A DNA stretch of 64,000 nucleotides from Sphingomonas pokkalii (GCF_003096275.1 NZ_QENQ01000001.1:3556009-3620008); one strand, 5' to 3'. Shown: positions 32,431-42,313, numbered from the stretch's first letter. Notes: generated by a model not told the origin, from the letters alone. Numbers and translations: made by a program.

Positions 32431-33074
32431 TGGCAATGCATGGCTTTCGGGGGCTTGGCTGGTTGCTGTGTAGCGTTATCGTTGCGCCGACCTGCTATAT
32501 GGTGACGTCGCACGGCGCGGCCGAGCGCGCGCGGCTGCGCAGCGTGGAGGCGGCGATCGTCTCTGCGCATAAGGATATTCGTGGGCTCGAAACGGAGTTT
32601 GAGACGCGCGCCAATCTGGCGCAGATCGAACGCTGGAACGGCGATGTGCTGGCGATGAATGCGCCGGCGCCGCAGCAATATCTCGCCAGCGCCACTGGCC
32701 TGGCTGCGCTCGATCAGCCGCAGGCGCCGTTGCAGCCCATGCAACCGAGCGGAGCCAAGGTGGAGACCGCGGCACTGATCATCCCGGCCGGTACCCGTTC
32801 GGTGCAGGCCGCCCCGGCTGTGGCGGCGGTCTCGGCGTCGGCGGCCAGCACGCCCCTCGCCGCGCCCGTGCAGGCGACGGCGCAGCGCAAGCCGGCGGCA
32901 GCGGCGGTGGTGCAGGTCGCCCAGCGGGATACGCGGCCGGAGCAGGACCTGAAGCGCCTGATGCAGAAGGTTGACCGTTCGCGCCTGGCGATCGGCGATC
33001 GTCCGCTGCTCAGCGCCGCGACGATGAACGATCTGCGCCGAGTAGCCCAGCGCGAGCAATTGGCGTTGCATTGA
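32430..33074 (+). CDS. ftsL: Cell division protein FtsL (extended form)
   Basis: Bitopic division protein that bridges FtsQ/FtsB-type proteins and FtsWI. Residues about 8-27 form the membrane helix (GWLLCSVIVAPTCYMV), followed by a coiled coil to about residue 60 and the alphaproteobacterial segment RANLAQIERWN with AMNAPAPQQYL. The remaining roughly 120 residues are an Ala/Pro/Gln-rich tail ending in a basic helix. At 214 aa it is much longer than E. coli FtsL (121 aa). The call rests on position, topology and the middle segment. Start: ATG 32430 (or GTG 32427), with AGGAG upstream. Confidence 0.82.
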   Translation: MAMHGFRGLGWLLCSVIVAPTCYMVTSHGAAERARLRSVEAAIVSAHKDIRGLETEFETRANLAQIERWNGDVLAMNAPAPQQYLASATGLAALDQPQAPLQPMQPSGAKVETAALIIPAGTRSVQAAPAVAAVSASAASTPLAAPVQATAQRKPAAAAVVQVAQRDTRPEQDLKRLMQKVDRSRLAIGDRPLLSAATMNDLRRVAQREQLALH

Positions 33075-34774
33075 TCGTCGTCGTAGCTCCTCCGGCGCGG
33101 GCGCGCACCGCGAGTGGCGAGCGACCGGCGCTCGTCGCGGTGGCGCAACTGCGCCTGATGATCCTTTCGATCCTGTTCGGCGCGGGCATGTTGGCGATCG
33201 TCGCCAAGCTGGCGTTTCTGGCGATGTCGTCGGGGCCGGCAGCGTCGCGCGATCTTGCGAGCGCACTGGTGCCGGCGCGTGCCGATATCGTCGATCGCAA
33301 CGGTACGCCGCTCGCCCGGAGCATCGAGGCATGGGTGATCGCGATCCACCCCAATCGGGTGATCACCGACAAGGCGGTGCTGGCGCAGAAGCTCGCGGAA
33401 CTGATGCCGGAACGTTCGACGGCCGACTATCTCGCGCTGCTGAATACCGGCAGCAGCTTTGCGTTCCTGAAGCGCCGCGCGCTGCCCGAATTGGTCAACG
33501 CCGTGAACGCGCTTGGTGAGCCTGCGATCGAATTCACGCCAGAGAAGGACCGGTTGTATCCGCAATCTGAAATGGCGGCGCATGTGCTCGGCTATCTCGA
33601 TACCGCCGGGCACGGCGTTACTGGCATGGAAAAGGTGCTGGAGGCGCGGCTGAGCGATCCGGGGCAACGCGGCAAGCCGGTGATGCTATCGCTCGACGTG
33701 CGCGTGCAGGCCGCGCTGGAAAGCGAGCTGGGGCGCGCGATGACCGACTTGCAGGCGCGCGGCGCTGCCGGCATCGTGCTGGACGTGCATACCGGGGAAG
33801 TGGTGGCGATGACGTCGCTTCCCAGCTTCAATCCCAATGCGCTGGGCGGGCCGCCGCCGCGCAACAACGTGACCCAGAGCGTGTATGAGCTCGGATCGAC
33901 GTTCAAGCCCATCGCGGTTGCCGCGGCGATCGATTCGGGCACGATCACGTCCATGGCCCGGCGCTTCGATGCCACCGCGCCGATGAAGGTCGGGCGCTTC
34001 ACCATCCATGACGATCCCGGTGACGAGCAGTTCCGCTGGCTCAACATCCCAGAGACGCTGATCTATTCCTCCAACATCGCCACCGCGCGCATCGCCGACG
34101 AACTCGGCGCGGAAAAGATGCAGGACATGTTCCGACGGCTGGGCTTCGACCAGCGGCCGAGCATCGAGATCGGCGCGGTCCGGCCGCTCTGGCCCGCGAA
34201 CTGGGGCCGGATCACGGTGATGACGACCGCCTATGGCCATGGCATCGCGGTGACCCCGCTGCATCTTGCGACCGCTTATGCGGCGCTCGTGAACGGCGGC
34301 ATCTGGCGGCCGGCGACGATGATGAAACTGGATGCCGCGCATCCGCCGGAGGGCCGCCGCGTCCTCCAGGAGGCGACCAGCGCGCGGATGCGCCAGCTGC
34401 TGCGGCTGATCGTGCTGAAGGGCACCGGCCGCAAGGGCGAGGCCCAGGGCTATCGGGTAGCCGGCAAGACCGGCACGGCGGAGGCTGCGAGCGAGGGCGG
34501 CTACGACAAGCATCGCAATGTCTCCACCTTCGCTGCCGCTTTCCCGATCGACGCGCCGCGCTATGTGGTGGTCGCGATGCTGGACTCGCCCAAGGCAAAT
34601 GCCACTACCCCGCGGACCACGGCGGCCTGGACCGTCGCGCCGGTCGTTTCGCGGCTGATCGCCCGCACTGGCGCGATCCTGGGTATTGCTCCGGACGATC
34701 ACCGCGATATCGACGAAAGCGACTTGCTGCCACTGGTGGAAAAGTCCCCTGAGCCCGGAGCGGGAACCGAATGA
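33071..34774 (+). CDS. ftsI: Septal peptidoglycan transpeptidase FtsI/PBP3
   Basis: Class B penicillin-binding protein that cross-links septal peptidoglycan with FtsW. The 567-aa protein has one N-terminal membrane helix (about 28-52), the pedestal domain (DIVDRNGTPLARSI) and a transpeptidase domain with Ser276 in GSTFKP, SSN at 333-335 and KTGT at 466-469. The start is TTG 33071, whose TGA overlaps the ftsL stop (TTGA); it is a rare start codon, but no other in-frame start precedes the membrane segment at a suitable distance. It is followed by murE with an ATGA overlap. Confidence 0.95.
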   Translation: MIVVVAPPARARTASGERPALVAVAQLRLMILSILFGAGMLAIVAKLAFLAMSSGPAASRDLASALVPARADIVDRNGTPLARSIEAWVIAIHPNRVITDKAVLAQKLAELMPERSTADYLALLNTGSSFAFLKRRALPELVNAVNALGEPAIEFTPEKDRLYPQSEMAAHVLGYLDTAGHGVTGMEKVLEARLSDPGQRGKPVMLSLDVRVQAALESELGRAMTDLQARGAAGIVLDVHTGEVVAMTSLPSFNPNALGGPPPRNNVTQSVYELGSTFKPIAVAAAIDSGTITSMARRFDATAPMKVGRFTIHDDPGDEQFRWLNIPETLIYSSNIATARIADELGAEKMQDMFRRLGFDQRPSIEIGAVRPLWPANWGRITVMTTAYGHGIAVTPLHLATAYAALVNGGIWRPATMMKLDAAHPPEGRRVLQEATSARMRQLLRLIVLKGTGRKGEAQGYRVAGKTGTAEAASEGGYDKHRNVSTFAAAFPIDAPRYVVVAMLDSPKANATTPRTTAAWTVAPVVSRLIARTGAILGIAPDDHRDIDESDLLPLVEKSPEPGAGTE

Positions 34775-36186
34775 AACTGGGTATGCTGACAGGTGGAGAC
34801 GAGACGGCGATCGTCACGGGTTTCGCCATCGATCACCGCAAGGTGGCGCCGGGCACGATCTTCGGCGCCTTCGAAGGCGCGCGCGTGAACGGTGAGGACT
34901 TCATCGCCGCGGCAGTGCGGGCGGGGGCGATCGCGGTCGTGGCGCGGCCCGAGGCGGTGGTGGAGGGGGCGGTGCATATCGCGGACGCCAATCCGCGCGG
35001 GCGCTTCGCGGACCTTGCCGCGCAGTTCTTCGCCCCTTTCCCGGCGGTGACGGCAGCGGTGACCGGTACCAACGGCAAGACCTCGACGGTCGAAATGACT
35101 CGCCAGCTATGGCGGATGGCGGGATTTCATGCCGCCTCGATCGGCACGCTGGGAGTGACGACGGCGGACGAGCGCGTATCGACCGGCCTGACCACCCCGG
35201 ATATCGTGACCTTCCTGTCGAACGTCGCCGGGCTGGCGCGCGAGGGCGTGACGCATCTGGCGTTCGAGGCGTCGTCGCACGGGCTTTCCCAATATCGCAC
35301 ACAGGGGCTGCCCGTGCGTGCGGCGGCGTTCACCAATCTCAGCCGCGATCATCTGGACTATCATGGCGACATGGCGACCTATTTCACCGCCAAGATGCGC
35401 CTCTTCGCCGAAGTGCTGGCAGAGGATGGCGCGGCGGTGGTTTGGGCGGATGACCCCCATGCGCCGCAGGTGGAGGACCTCGCCCGGATGCGCGGCAACC
35501 GGCTGATCACCGTCGGCGAGCATGGCAAGACGCTGCGGCTGATCGGCCGCACCCCGTCGCTGCTTGGGCAGACGCTGGAGATCGAGGCGGACGGCGCGGT
35601 CCATTTCGTGCGGTTGCCGCTGATCGGTGCCTATCAGGCGGCGAACGCGCTGACCGCCGCGGGCCTGGTGATCGCGACCGGCGGCGATATCGGGCAGACG
35701 CTGGCCAATTGCGCGCGGCTGCAGCCGGTGCGCGGGCGGCTGGAGCGTGCGGTGATCGCTCCCAACGGCGCGCCGGTCTATGTCGATTACGCCCATACGC
35801 CCGATGCGCTGGAAGCGGCGATCGCGGCGCTGAAGCCGCATACCGAAGGGCGGTTGATTCTGGTGTTCGGCGCGGGGGGCGACCGCGATCCCGGCAAGCG
35901 CCAGCTTATGGGGCAGGCGGCGGCGGTGGGTGCCGATGTGGCGATCGTCACCGACGACAATCCGCGCACCGAAGATCCGGCGGAAATCCGCCGCGCGATC
36001 CTGAAGGGCGCGCCGCAGGCGACCGAGATCGGCGATCGGGGCGCGGCGATCGCCGCGGCGATCGCGATGGCCGAGCCGCACGATATCGTGCTGATCGCCG
36101 GCAAGGGGCATGAACAGGGCCAGATCGTCGGCGAGATGGTGCTGCCATTCGACGATGTTTCGGTTGCAAGGGAGTGCGCGGCGTGA
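34771..36186 (+). CDS. murE: UDP-MurNAc-Ala-Glu--meso-diaminopimelate ligase
   Basis: Adds meso-diaminopimelate as the third stem residue in peptidoglycan precursor synthesis, in the cytoplasm with ATP. The 471-aa protein has the P-loop VTGTNGKTSTVEMTRQLW, the central FTNLSRDHLDYHGDMATYF segment, and a C-terminal VIVTDDNPRTEDPAEIRR-type motif (here VAIVTDDNPRTEDPAEIRRA) whose DNPR is specific for the meso-DAP enzyme. It starts ATG 34771 overlapping the ftsI stop, and its end overlaps the murF start by GTGA. Confidence 0.96.
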   Translation: MKLGMLTGGDETAIVTGFAIDHRKVAPGTIFGAFEGARVNGEDFIAAAVRAGAIAVVARPEAVVEGAVHIADANPRGRFADLAAQFFAPFPAVTAAVTGTNGKTSTVEMTRQLWRMAGFHAASIGTLGVTTADERVSTGLTTPDIVTFLSNVAGLAREGVTHLAFEASSHGLSQYRTQGLPVRAAAFTNLSRDHLDYHGDMATYFTAKMRLFAEVLAEDGAAVVWADDPHAPQVEDLARMRGNRLITVGEHGKTLRLIGRTPSLLGQTLEIEADGAVHFVRLPLIGAYQAANALTAAGLVIATGGDIGQTLANCARLQPVRGRLERAVIAPNGAPVYVDYAHTPDALEAAIAALKPHTEGRLILVFGAGGDRDPGKRQLMGQAAAVGADVAIVTDDNPRTEDPAEIRRAILKGAPQATEIGDRGAAIAAAIAMAEPHDIVLIAGKGHEQGQIVGEMVLPFDDVSVARECAA

Positions 36187-37568
36187 CGAGCCCGCTTTGG
36201 ACTTCGGACGAGATCGCAGCGGCCACCGCCGGTACCGCCTCGGCGGATTTCGCCGTATTCGGCGTCGCGTTCGATTCCCGTGAGGTCGGCGCCGGAGACC
36301 TGTTTCTCGCGCTGAAGGGGGAAAGCACCGACGGGCATCGCTTCCTCGACCAGGCGTTCGCGCAGGGTGCGGCCGGCGCGGTCGTTTCGGACGCGACCGC
36401 TTATCCGAACGTTGCCGTCGCCGACACGACTGCCGCACTGAATGCGCTGGGCGCCGCATCGCGCGCGCGCACGACAGCAAAGATCATCGGCGTCACCGGT
36501 TCGGTGGGGAAGACCGGCACCAAGGAGGCCCTGTTCGCGGCGCTTGATCGGGTGGATCCCGGCTGCGCGCATCGATCGGTCAAGAGCTACAACAACCACA
36601 CCGGCGTGCCATTGAGCCTTGCGCGGATGCCGCGCGAGGCCCGTTACGGCGTGCTGGAGATGGGGATGAACCATGCGGGCGAACTTGCCGAACTGACCCG
36701 GCTGGTCCGGCCGCATGTGGCGATCGTGACGGCGATCGCGCCGGCGCATCTTGGATTCTTCGACAGCGTCGAGGATATCGCGGATGCCAAAGGCGAGATT
36801 TTCCAGGGATTGCAACCCGGCGGAACCGCGATCGTGCCGTTCGACAGTCCGTATCGGGAGCGGCTGATCGCCGCGGCGGAGCCTTATGCCACCCGGATTG
36901 TGACGTTCGGCCTTGGTGAAGGCGCGGACGTGCGCGCGATGGAGATGATGCAAACCCCGGCCGGCGGCACCTTCGTGTTGTCTCGTATCGGTGACAAGGA
37001 GCTCAGCTTCACTATGTCCCAGCCCGGTGACCACTGGGTTTCCAATGGGATGGCGATCCTGGCGGCTGTGGATGCCGTGGGGGGCGATCTGGAACTGGCG
37101 GGCCTCGCGCTGGCGGAACTGGGTGGGCTTGCCGGGCGCGGTGCGCGGCTGAGCGTGCCGGTGGGCAACGGCACCGCGCTGGTGATCGACGAAAGCTATA
37201 ACGCCAATCCGAGTTCGATGCGGGCGACGCTGGCGGTGCTGGCGCGCGAGCCGGGCCGCAGGGTGGCGGTGCTGGGCGAGATGCGCGAACTTGGGGCCCA
37301 CGCGGATGCGCTGCACGCCGAACTGGCCGATCCGATCGTCGAGGCTGGGGTGAGCCGTGCCATTTTGGTGGGCGAAGCGATGGCCCCGCTGGCGGCTGCG
37401 CTTGAGGGGCGGCTGAATTTCGTCCATGTGGCCGATGCCGCAGCTGCGAAGGCCGAGCTCGAATCGACGCTCGCGCCGGGCGACGCGGTTCTCATCAAAG
37501 GGTCGAACGGCGTGCGGCTGGCGACGATCGTCGCGGCGCTGGCGGAAAGGCAAACATGCTCTATCTGA
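36183..37568 (+). CDS. murF: UDP-MurNAc-tripeptide--D-Ala-D-Ala ligase
   Basis: Last soluble Mur ligase; adds D-Ala-D-Ala to the UDP-MurNAc-tripeptide. The 461-aa protein has the N-terminal DSREVGAGDLFLALKGES motif, the P-loop GVTGSVGKTGTKEALFAAL, NNHTGVPLSL, and C-terminal DESYNANPSSMRATLAVL. GTG 36183 is used (GTGA overlap with murE and AGGGAG about 10 bases upstream); GTG 36174 is less likely. The 3' end overlaps mraY by 13 bp, the longest overlap in the cluster. Confidence 0.96.
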   Translation: MTSPLWTSDEIAAATAGTASADFAVFGVAFDSREVGAGDLFLALKGESTDGHRFLDQAFAQGAAGAVVSDATAYPNVAVADTTAALNALGAASRARTTAKIIGVTGSVGKTGTKEALFAALDRVDPGCAHRSVKSYNNHTGVPLSLARMPREARYGVLEMGMNHAGELAELTRLVRPHVAIVTAIAPAHLGFFDSVEDIADAKGEIFQGLQPGGTAIVPFDSPYRERLIAAAEPYATRIVTFGLGEGADVRAMEMMQTPAGGTFVLSRIGDKELSFTMSQPGDHWVSNGMAILAAVDAVGGDLELAGLALAELGGLAGRGARLSVPVGNGTALVIDESYNANPSSMRATLAVLAREPGRRVAVLGEMRELGAHADALHAELADPIVEAGVSRAILVGEAMAPLAAALEGRLNFVHVADAAAAKAELESTLAPGDAVLIKGSNGVRLATIVAALAERQTCSI

Positions 37569-38629
37569 TCGCAGAGCAGCTGGGCTTCCCCGGCGTCCTC
37601 AATCTGTTCCGGTACCTGTCGTTCCGCACCGGCGGTTCGGTGGCGACCGCGCTGCTGATCGGCCTGCTGATCGGCCCGAAGTTCATCGGCTGGCTGCGCC
37701 TGCGCCAGGGGAAGGGCCAGCCGATCCGCACCGACGGTCCGCAGAGCCACCTCGCCAAGCGCGGCACGCCGACGATGGGCGGGCTGATGATCCTGACCAG
37801 CCTGACGCTGGCGCTGCTGATCTGGATGGACCTGCGCAACGCCTATGTCTGGGCGTGCATGTTCGTGACGCTCGGCTTCGGCATGATCGGCTTCCTCGAC
37901 GATTACGACAAGGTGCGGAAGCAGAAGACCGCGGGCGTATCGGGCAAGGTTCGGCTGATCGGCGAGTTCCTGATCGCGGGCATCGCCAGCGCGATCATCA
38001 TTTTCGCCGAGGGCAATACCCAGCTTTATGTGCCGTTCTTCAGCTGGGTGCACCCTGATCTCGGCTATTTCTACATCGCCTTTGCGGCGTTCACGATTGT
38101 GGCGTTCGGCAATGCGGTGAACCTGACCGACGGCCTCGACGGGCTGGCGACGATGCCGGTGGTGATCGCGGGCATGGCGTTCATGCTGATCGCCTATCTC
38201 GCCGGCAACAAGATCTACGCGACCTATCTTGGCATCCCGCACGTGCCGGGCGCGGGCGACCTCGCCATCTTCTGCGGCGCGATGATCGGGGCGGGGCTGG
38301 CCTTCCTTTGGTTCAATGCGCCGCCGGCGGCGGTGTTCATGGGCGATACCGGGAGTCTCGCGCTGGGCGGGGCGATCGGCACCATCGCCGTCACCACGCA
38401 CCATGAGCTGGTGCTCGGCATCATCGGCGGCCTGTTCGTGATGGAGGCGCTGAGCGTCATCATCCAGGTGTTCTTCTTCAAGCGCACCGGCAAGCGGGTG
38501 TTCCGCATGGCGCCGATCCACCACCATTTCGAACAGCTCGGCTGGTCGGAGCCGACGGTGGTGATCCGCTTCTGGATCATCGCCTTCGTGCTGGCGCTGG
38601 CCGGCCTGGCGACCCTCAAGCTGCGGTGA
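37556..38629 (+). CDS. mraY: Phospho-MurNAc-pentapeptide transferase MraY
   Basis: Integral membrane enzyme that forms lipid I from UDP-MurNAc-pentapeptide and undecaprenyl phosphate. The 357-aa protein has about 10 helices and family motifs: GTPTMGGLMIL, FLDDYDKVRKQKTAG (catalytic Asp pair), NLTDGLDGLATMP, FMGDTGSLALGGAIG and the HHHFE loop. The ATG at 37556 lies inside the last 13 bp of murF, with AAAGG upstream. The gene ends with a GTGA overlap into murD. Confidence 0.96.
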   Translation: MLYLIAEQLGFPGVLNLFRYLSFRTGGSVATALLIGLLIGPKFIGWLRLRQGKGQPIRTDGPQSHLAKRGTPTMGGLMILTSLTLALLIWMDLRNAYVWACMFVTLGFGMIGFLDDYDKVRKQKTAGVSGKVRLIGEFLIAGIASAIIIFAEGNTQLYVPFFSWVHPDLGYFYIAFAAFTIVAFGNAVNLTDGLDGLATMPVVIAGMAFMLIAYLAGNKIYATYLGIPHVPGAGDLAIFCGAMIGAGLAFLWFNAPPAAVFMGDTGSLALGGAIGTIAVTTHHELVLGIIGGLFVMEALSVIIQVFFFKRTGKRVFRMAPIHHHFEQLGWSEPTVVIRFWIIAFVLALAGLATLKLR

Positions 38630-39936
38630 TCACCAGCCCCGCCTGGCGCGGCAAACGCTTCGCGGTGCTCGGGCTTGCGCGCTCGGGCGCGGCGACCGTG
38701 CGCGCGCTGCTGGCGAGCGGGGCGGAAGTGCTGGCGTGGGATTCGAACGAAGCGGCGCGGCAAGCCGTGCAAAAGAGTGCCGGAGAGGCCGAGCGCCTGT
38801 TCGTCGATGACTTCACCGACTGGATTGAGATCGAAGCGGACGGCTTCGTTTTCTCGCCGGGCGTTCCGCTCAACCGACATCCGCTGGCGACCGTCGCGCG
38901 GGAAACGGGCGTGCCGCTGATCGGCGACATCGAGCTGTTCGCGCAGGCGCGCGCCGATCTGCCGGCGCACCGTGTGGTCGGCATCACCGGCACCAACGGC
39001 AAGTCGACCACCACCGCGCTGATCCACCACATCGTCGAGACGGCAGGCATTCCCACGCGTCTCGGCGGCAATATCGGGCTGCCGATCCTCGGTCAGGAGC
39101 CGCTGCCCGAGGGCGGCGTCTATGTGCTGGAGCTGTCCAGCTATCAGATCGACCTGACCCACAGCCTCGACTGCGACGTCGCGGTGCTGCTCAACATCAC
39201 ACCCGACCATCTCGACCGCTATGATGGCTTCGAGGGCTATGCCGCGTCCAAGGCGCGGCTGTTCGCGATGCAGTCCAGGGGCCACGCCGCCATCATCGGT
39301 ATCGGCGATGCCGCCTCGGCGACCATCGCGCGGCAGGTGGCGCTTTCCGGCCGTAGCGAGGACGTGACGAAGATCGCGCCGGGCGTGTGCATGGACCAGT
39401 CGCGCTGGCCCGCGCTGCAGGGTCCGCACAACGCGCAGAACGCGCTCGCCGCGATCGCCGCCTGCGAGGCGCTGGGCATCGACCGCGCCGCGATCGACCA
39501 GGGGCTGGAAACCTTCCCCGGCCTGGCGCACCGGATGGAGCGGATCGCGACCCGGAACGGCGTGCTGTTCGTCAACGACAGCAAGGCGACAAACCCGGAA
39601 TCGACCGCCCCGGCGCTCGCGGCCTATGCGCGGATCCACTGGATCCTTGGCGGCGTCGCCAAGACCGACAGCCTGGAGGCGTGCCGTCCCGGTTTCGGCC
39701 ATGTCGTGCGCGCCTATACGATCGGTGAGGCCGGGCCGCTGTTCGCCCGGCTGCTGCAAAGTGAAATGCCCGTCGCGCAGTCCGGCACGCTGGACGCGGC
39801 GGTGCGCGCCGCCGCTGCCAACGCGCAACCGGGCGAAACGGTGCTGTTGTCTCCGGCCTGCGCTTCGTTCGACCAGTTTCGCGACTTCGAGGCGCGGGGG
39901 GATGCATTTCGCGCCGCCGTGGAGGCGCTCGGGTGA
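38626..39936 (+). CDS. murD: UDP-MurNAc-L-Ala--D-Glu ligase
   Basis: Adds D-glutamate as the second stem residue. The 436-aa protein shows a Rossmann-like start (RFAVLGLARSGAATVRALL), the P-loop VGITGTNGKSTTTALIHHI, LELSSYQID, LLNITPDHLDRYDGFEGYA and a late DSKATNPEST motif, all standard for MurD. GTG 38626 overlaps the mraY stop, and its TGA overlaps the ftsW start. Length and domain order are normal. Confidence 0.96.
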   Translation: MITSPAWRGKRFAVLGLARSGAATVRALLASGAEVLAWDSNEAARQAVQKSAGEAERLFVDDFTDWIEIEADGFVFSPGVPLNRHPLATVARETGVPLIGDIELFAQARADLPAHRVVGITGTNGKSTTTALIHHIVETAGIPTRLGGNIGLPILGQEPLPEGGVYVLELSSYQIDLTHSLDCDVAVLLNITPDHLDRYDGFEGYAASKARLFAMQSRGHAAIIGIGDAASATIARQVALSGRSEDVTKIAPGVCMDQSRWPALQGPHNAQNALAAIAACEALGIDRAAIDQGLETFPGLAHRMERIATRNGVLFVNDSKATNPESTAPALAAYARIHWILGGVAKTDSLEACRPGFGHVVRAYTIGEAGPLFARLLQSEMPVAQSGTLDAAVRAAAANAQPGETVLLSPACASFDQFRDFEARGDAFRAAVEALG

Positions 39937-41162
39937 GCCGCCGGGCCGAGGGCGTGGGCGAGACGAGGGGCGGCCTTCCGCGACTTTCCAACCAGTTGAG
40001 CCGGGCGAGCCGCTCGCGCGCAGGCATGTGGTTCTGGGAAGTGGACCATGTGCTGATGCTGCTGGCGGTACTGCTGATCGCGATCGGGCTCGTTGCCGTC
40101 GCTGCGGCGTCCCCGGCGACGGCGCGTCGCTATTCGGACGCGTCGCACATCGTGCCGCCGATGTATTATTTCTGGCGGCAGCTGATGTGGGTGTGCGTGT
40201 CCTTGCCGGTGCTGATCGTCGTATCGATGCTGCCAACGGCGGCGGCCCGGCGACTTTCGGTTGCCGGTGCGGTGGTGTTCCTCGGCATGATGGCGCTGCT
40301 GCCGGTAATCGGGCACGAGGTGAACGGGGCGAAGCGCTGGATCAGCCTGGGCATTTCCGATCTTCAGCCCTCCGAGTTCCTGAAGCCGATGTTCATCGTC
40401 ACCACCGCCTGGATCCTGTCGTTCCGCGCCAAGGATCCGGAGCTTCCGGTGATGATCGTAACGGGCGCGCTGACGGCGCTGATCGGCGGCCTGCTGATGC
40501 TCCAGCCCGATTTCGGGCAGACGATCGTGTTCGGGCTCGTCTGGGTGATCCTGCTCATGATCGCGGGCATTTCGCCGGCGGCGATCGCCGGGCTGGGCGG
40601 GGTGGCGATGGCGGGTGTGGTCGCTGCGTACCTGTTCTACGGCACCGCGCGCACGCGGATCGACAATTTCCTGTTTCCTACCAAGGAAGCGGCGCTGGCC
40701 GATCGCTATCAGGTGGAGATGGCGCACGATACCCTGAGTGCCGGCGGCCTGTTCGGTGCGGGGCCAGGCAGCGGCCAGATCAAGTTCCGCCTGCCGGAGG
40801 CGCATACCGATTACATCTTCGCGGTGATCGGCGAGGAGTTCGGGCTGATTGCCTGCGGCGTGATCGCGCTGCTGTATCTCTCGATCGTCATCCGCGTGCT
40901 GACCAAATTGCTGGACGAGGAAGACCCGTTCCGGATGCTGGCGGCGGCCGGGCTGGCGACGCAGTTCGGGCTGCAGGCGCTGATCAACATGGCGGTGAAC
41001 ACCGGCATCGCGCCGTCCAAGGGGATGACGCTGCCGTTCATCAGCTATGGCGGCTCGTCGATGATCGCGCTTTCCATCGGCTATGGGCTGCTGCTCGCTT
41101 TCACGCGGAGAAATCCGTATCTGAAGCGCTCGCCCTATACCGCGCGCTGGAGCAAACCATGA
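39933..41162 (+). CDS. ftsW: Septal peptidoglycan glycosyltransferase FtsW
   Basis: SEDS-family membrane glycosyltransferase that polymerises lipid II at the septum with FtsI. The 409-aa protein has about 10 helices, the catalytic region around INGAKRWI (here VNGAKRWISLGISDLQPSEF), PEAHTDYIFAVIGEEFG, and a C-terminal GMTLPFISYGGSSMIALSIG. A cytoplasmic N-terminal extension of about 35 residues, rich in Arg and Ser, precedes the first helix. GTG 39933 overlaps the murD stop. Confidence 0.95.
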   Translation: MSRRAEGVGETRGGLPRLSNQLSRASRSRAGMWFWEVDHVLMLLAVLLIAIGLVAVAAASPATARRYSDASHIVPPMYYFWRQLMWVCVSLPVLIVVSMLPTAAARRLSVAGAVVFLGMMALLPVIGHEVNGAKRWISLGISDLQPSEFLKPMFIVTTAWILSFRAKDPELPVMIVTGALTALIGGLLMLQPDFGQTIVFGLVWVILLMIAGISPAAIAGLGGVAMAGVVAAYLFYGTARTRIDNFLFPTKEAALADRYQVEMAHDTLSAGGLFGAGPGSGQIKFRLPEAHTDYIFAVIGEEFGLIACGVIALLYLSIVIRVLTKLLDEEDPFRMLAAAGLATQFGLQALINMAVNTGIAPSKGMTLPFISYGGSSMIALSIGYGLLLAFTRRNPYLKRSPYTARWSKP

Positions 41163-42313
41163 CCGAACGCCGTAGTTACGTCCTCGCCGCCGGTGGCACC
41201 GGGGGGCATATGGTGCCCGCCGCCGCGCTGGGCGTGGAACTGGCGCGGCGCGGCCACCATGTCGCGCTGGTGAGCGACGAGCGCGGCGTGCGCTTCCCCG
41301 GCCTGTTCGAGGGCGTCGAGACGCATGTGCTGCCCGCCGGCAGGCTGGGCGGCGGGCCGCTCGGCTATCTAAAGGCGGCGCGGCAGATGCTGGCCGGCCG
41401 GGCGATGGCGCGGAAGCTGTACAAGCAGCTGCGACCGTCGGCGGTGATCGGCTTTGGCGGCTATCCTGCATTCCCGGCGCTGGCGGCGGCGTTCAGCGCG
41501 CGAATCCCGACCGTGATCCACGAGCAGAATGCGGTGCTGGGCCGGGTCAACCGGCTGGTCGCGGGCCGGGTCGCGGCGATCGCGACCTCGTACGACAAGG
41601 TCGAGCGGATGAAGCCCGGCTGGGCGGTGAAGACTCACCTCACCGGCAATCCGGTGCGCGAGGCGGTGCTGGCACTGCGCGCCAAGCCCTATCCGATGCT
41701 CGAGGAAGACGGCCTGTTCCGCGTGCTGGTGACCGGCGGCAGCCAGGGCGCCTCGATCCTCAGCCAGGTGGTACCCGATGGGCTGGCGCTGCTACCGGTA
41801 CAGTTCCGCCGCCGGCTGCAGGTGACGCATCAGGCCCGCGTCGAGGATATCGAGATGGTTCGCGCCAAATACCAGGAACACGAGATTCCTGCCGAGGTCG
41901 CCACCTATCTGCCCGACATGCCCGAGCGGCTGGCCTGGGCGCATCTGGTGATCGCGCGGGCAGGGGCCTCGACCATCGCCGAACTGACCGCCGCGGGCCG
42001 TCCGGCGATCCTCGTGCCGTTGCCCAGCGCTACCGACGACCACCAGACCGCGAACGCGCGCGAGATCACCGAGGCGGGCGGCGCGCGGACCATCCCCCAG
42101 CGCGCCTTCACCGCGCAGGAACTGGCCAAGCAGATGCAGAAGCTGGGGCTCGACACCAAGGCGCTGGAGAATGCGGCGGCACGCGCCCGCGGCGTCGGCC
42201 GGCCCGACGCGGTGCGCGACCTGGCCGACCTCGTCGAATCGATCCACGCACCCAAGGCCCCGGTGGGCAAGGTGCAGAAAACCAATAAGAACGGAAGGCC
42301 TGCTTACGCATGA
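41159..42313 (+). CDS. murG: MurG GlcNAc transferase (lipid II synthase)
   Basis: Peripheral membrane glycosyltransferase that adds GlcNAc to lipid I. The 384-aa protein has the N-terminal glycine loop AAGGTGGHMVPAAAL, GFGGYPAFPAL, HEQNAVLGRVNRLV, TGGSQGAS and the UDP-binding IARAGASTIAELTAAGRP, as in GT28 MurG. ATG 41159 overlaps the ftsW stop. The reading frame is open far upstream, but that part is only a shadow of murD/ftsW. A short basic tail (KVQKTNKNGRPAYA) follows the normal C-terminus. Confidence 0.96.
   Translation: MTERRSYVLAAGGTGGHMVPAAALGVELARRGHHVALVSDERGVRFPGLFEGVETHVLPAGRLGGGPLGYLKAARQMLAGRAMARKLYKQLRPSAVIGFGGYPAFPALAAAFSARIPTVIHEQNAVLGRVNRLVAGRVAAIATSYDKVERMKPGWAVKTHLTGNPVREAVLALRAKPYPMLEEDGLFRVLVTGGSQGASILSQVVPDGLALLPVQFRRRLQVTHQARVEDIEMVRAKYQEHEIPAEVATYLPDMPERLAWAHLVIARAGASTIAELTAAGRPAILVPLPSATDDHQTANAREITEAGGARTIPQRAFTAQELAKQMQKLGLDTKALENAAARARGVGRPDAVRDLADLVESIHAPKAPVGKVQKTNKNGRPAYA

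Noticed and set aside
39626..41158. In-frame upstream extension of murG
   Set aside because: It is an out-of-frame reading of murD and ftsW; murG starts at the ATGA overlap at 41159.
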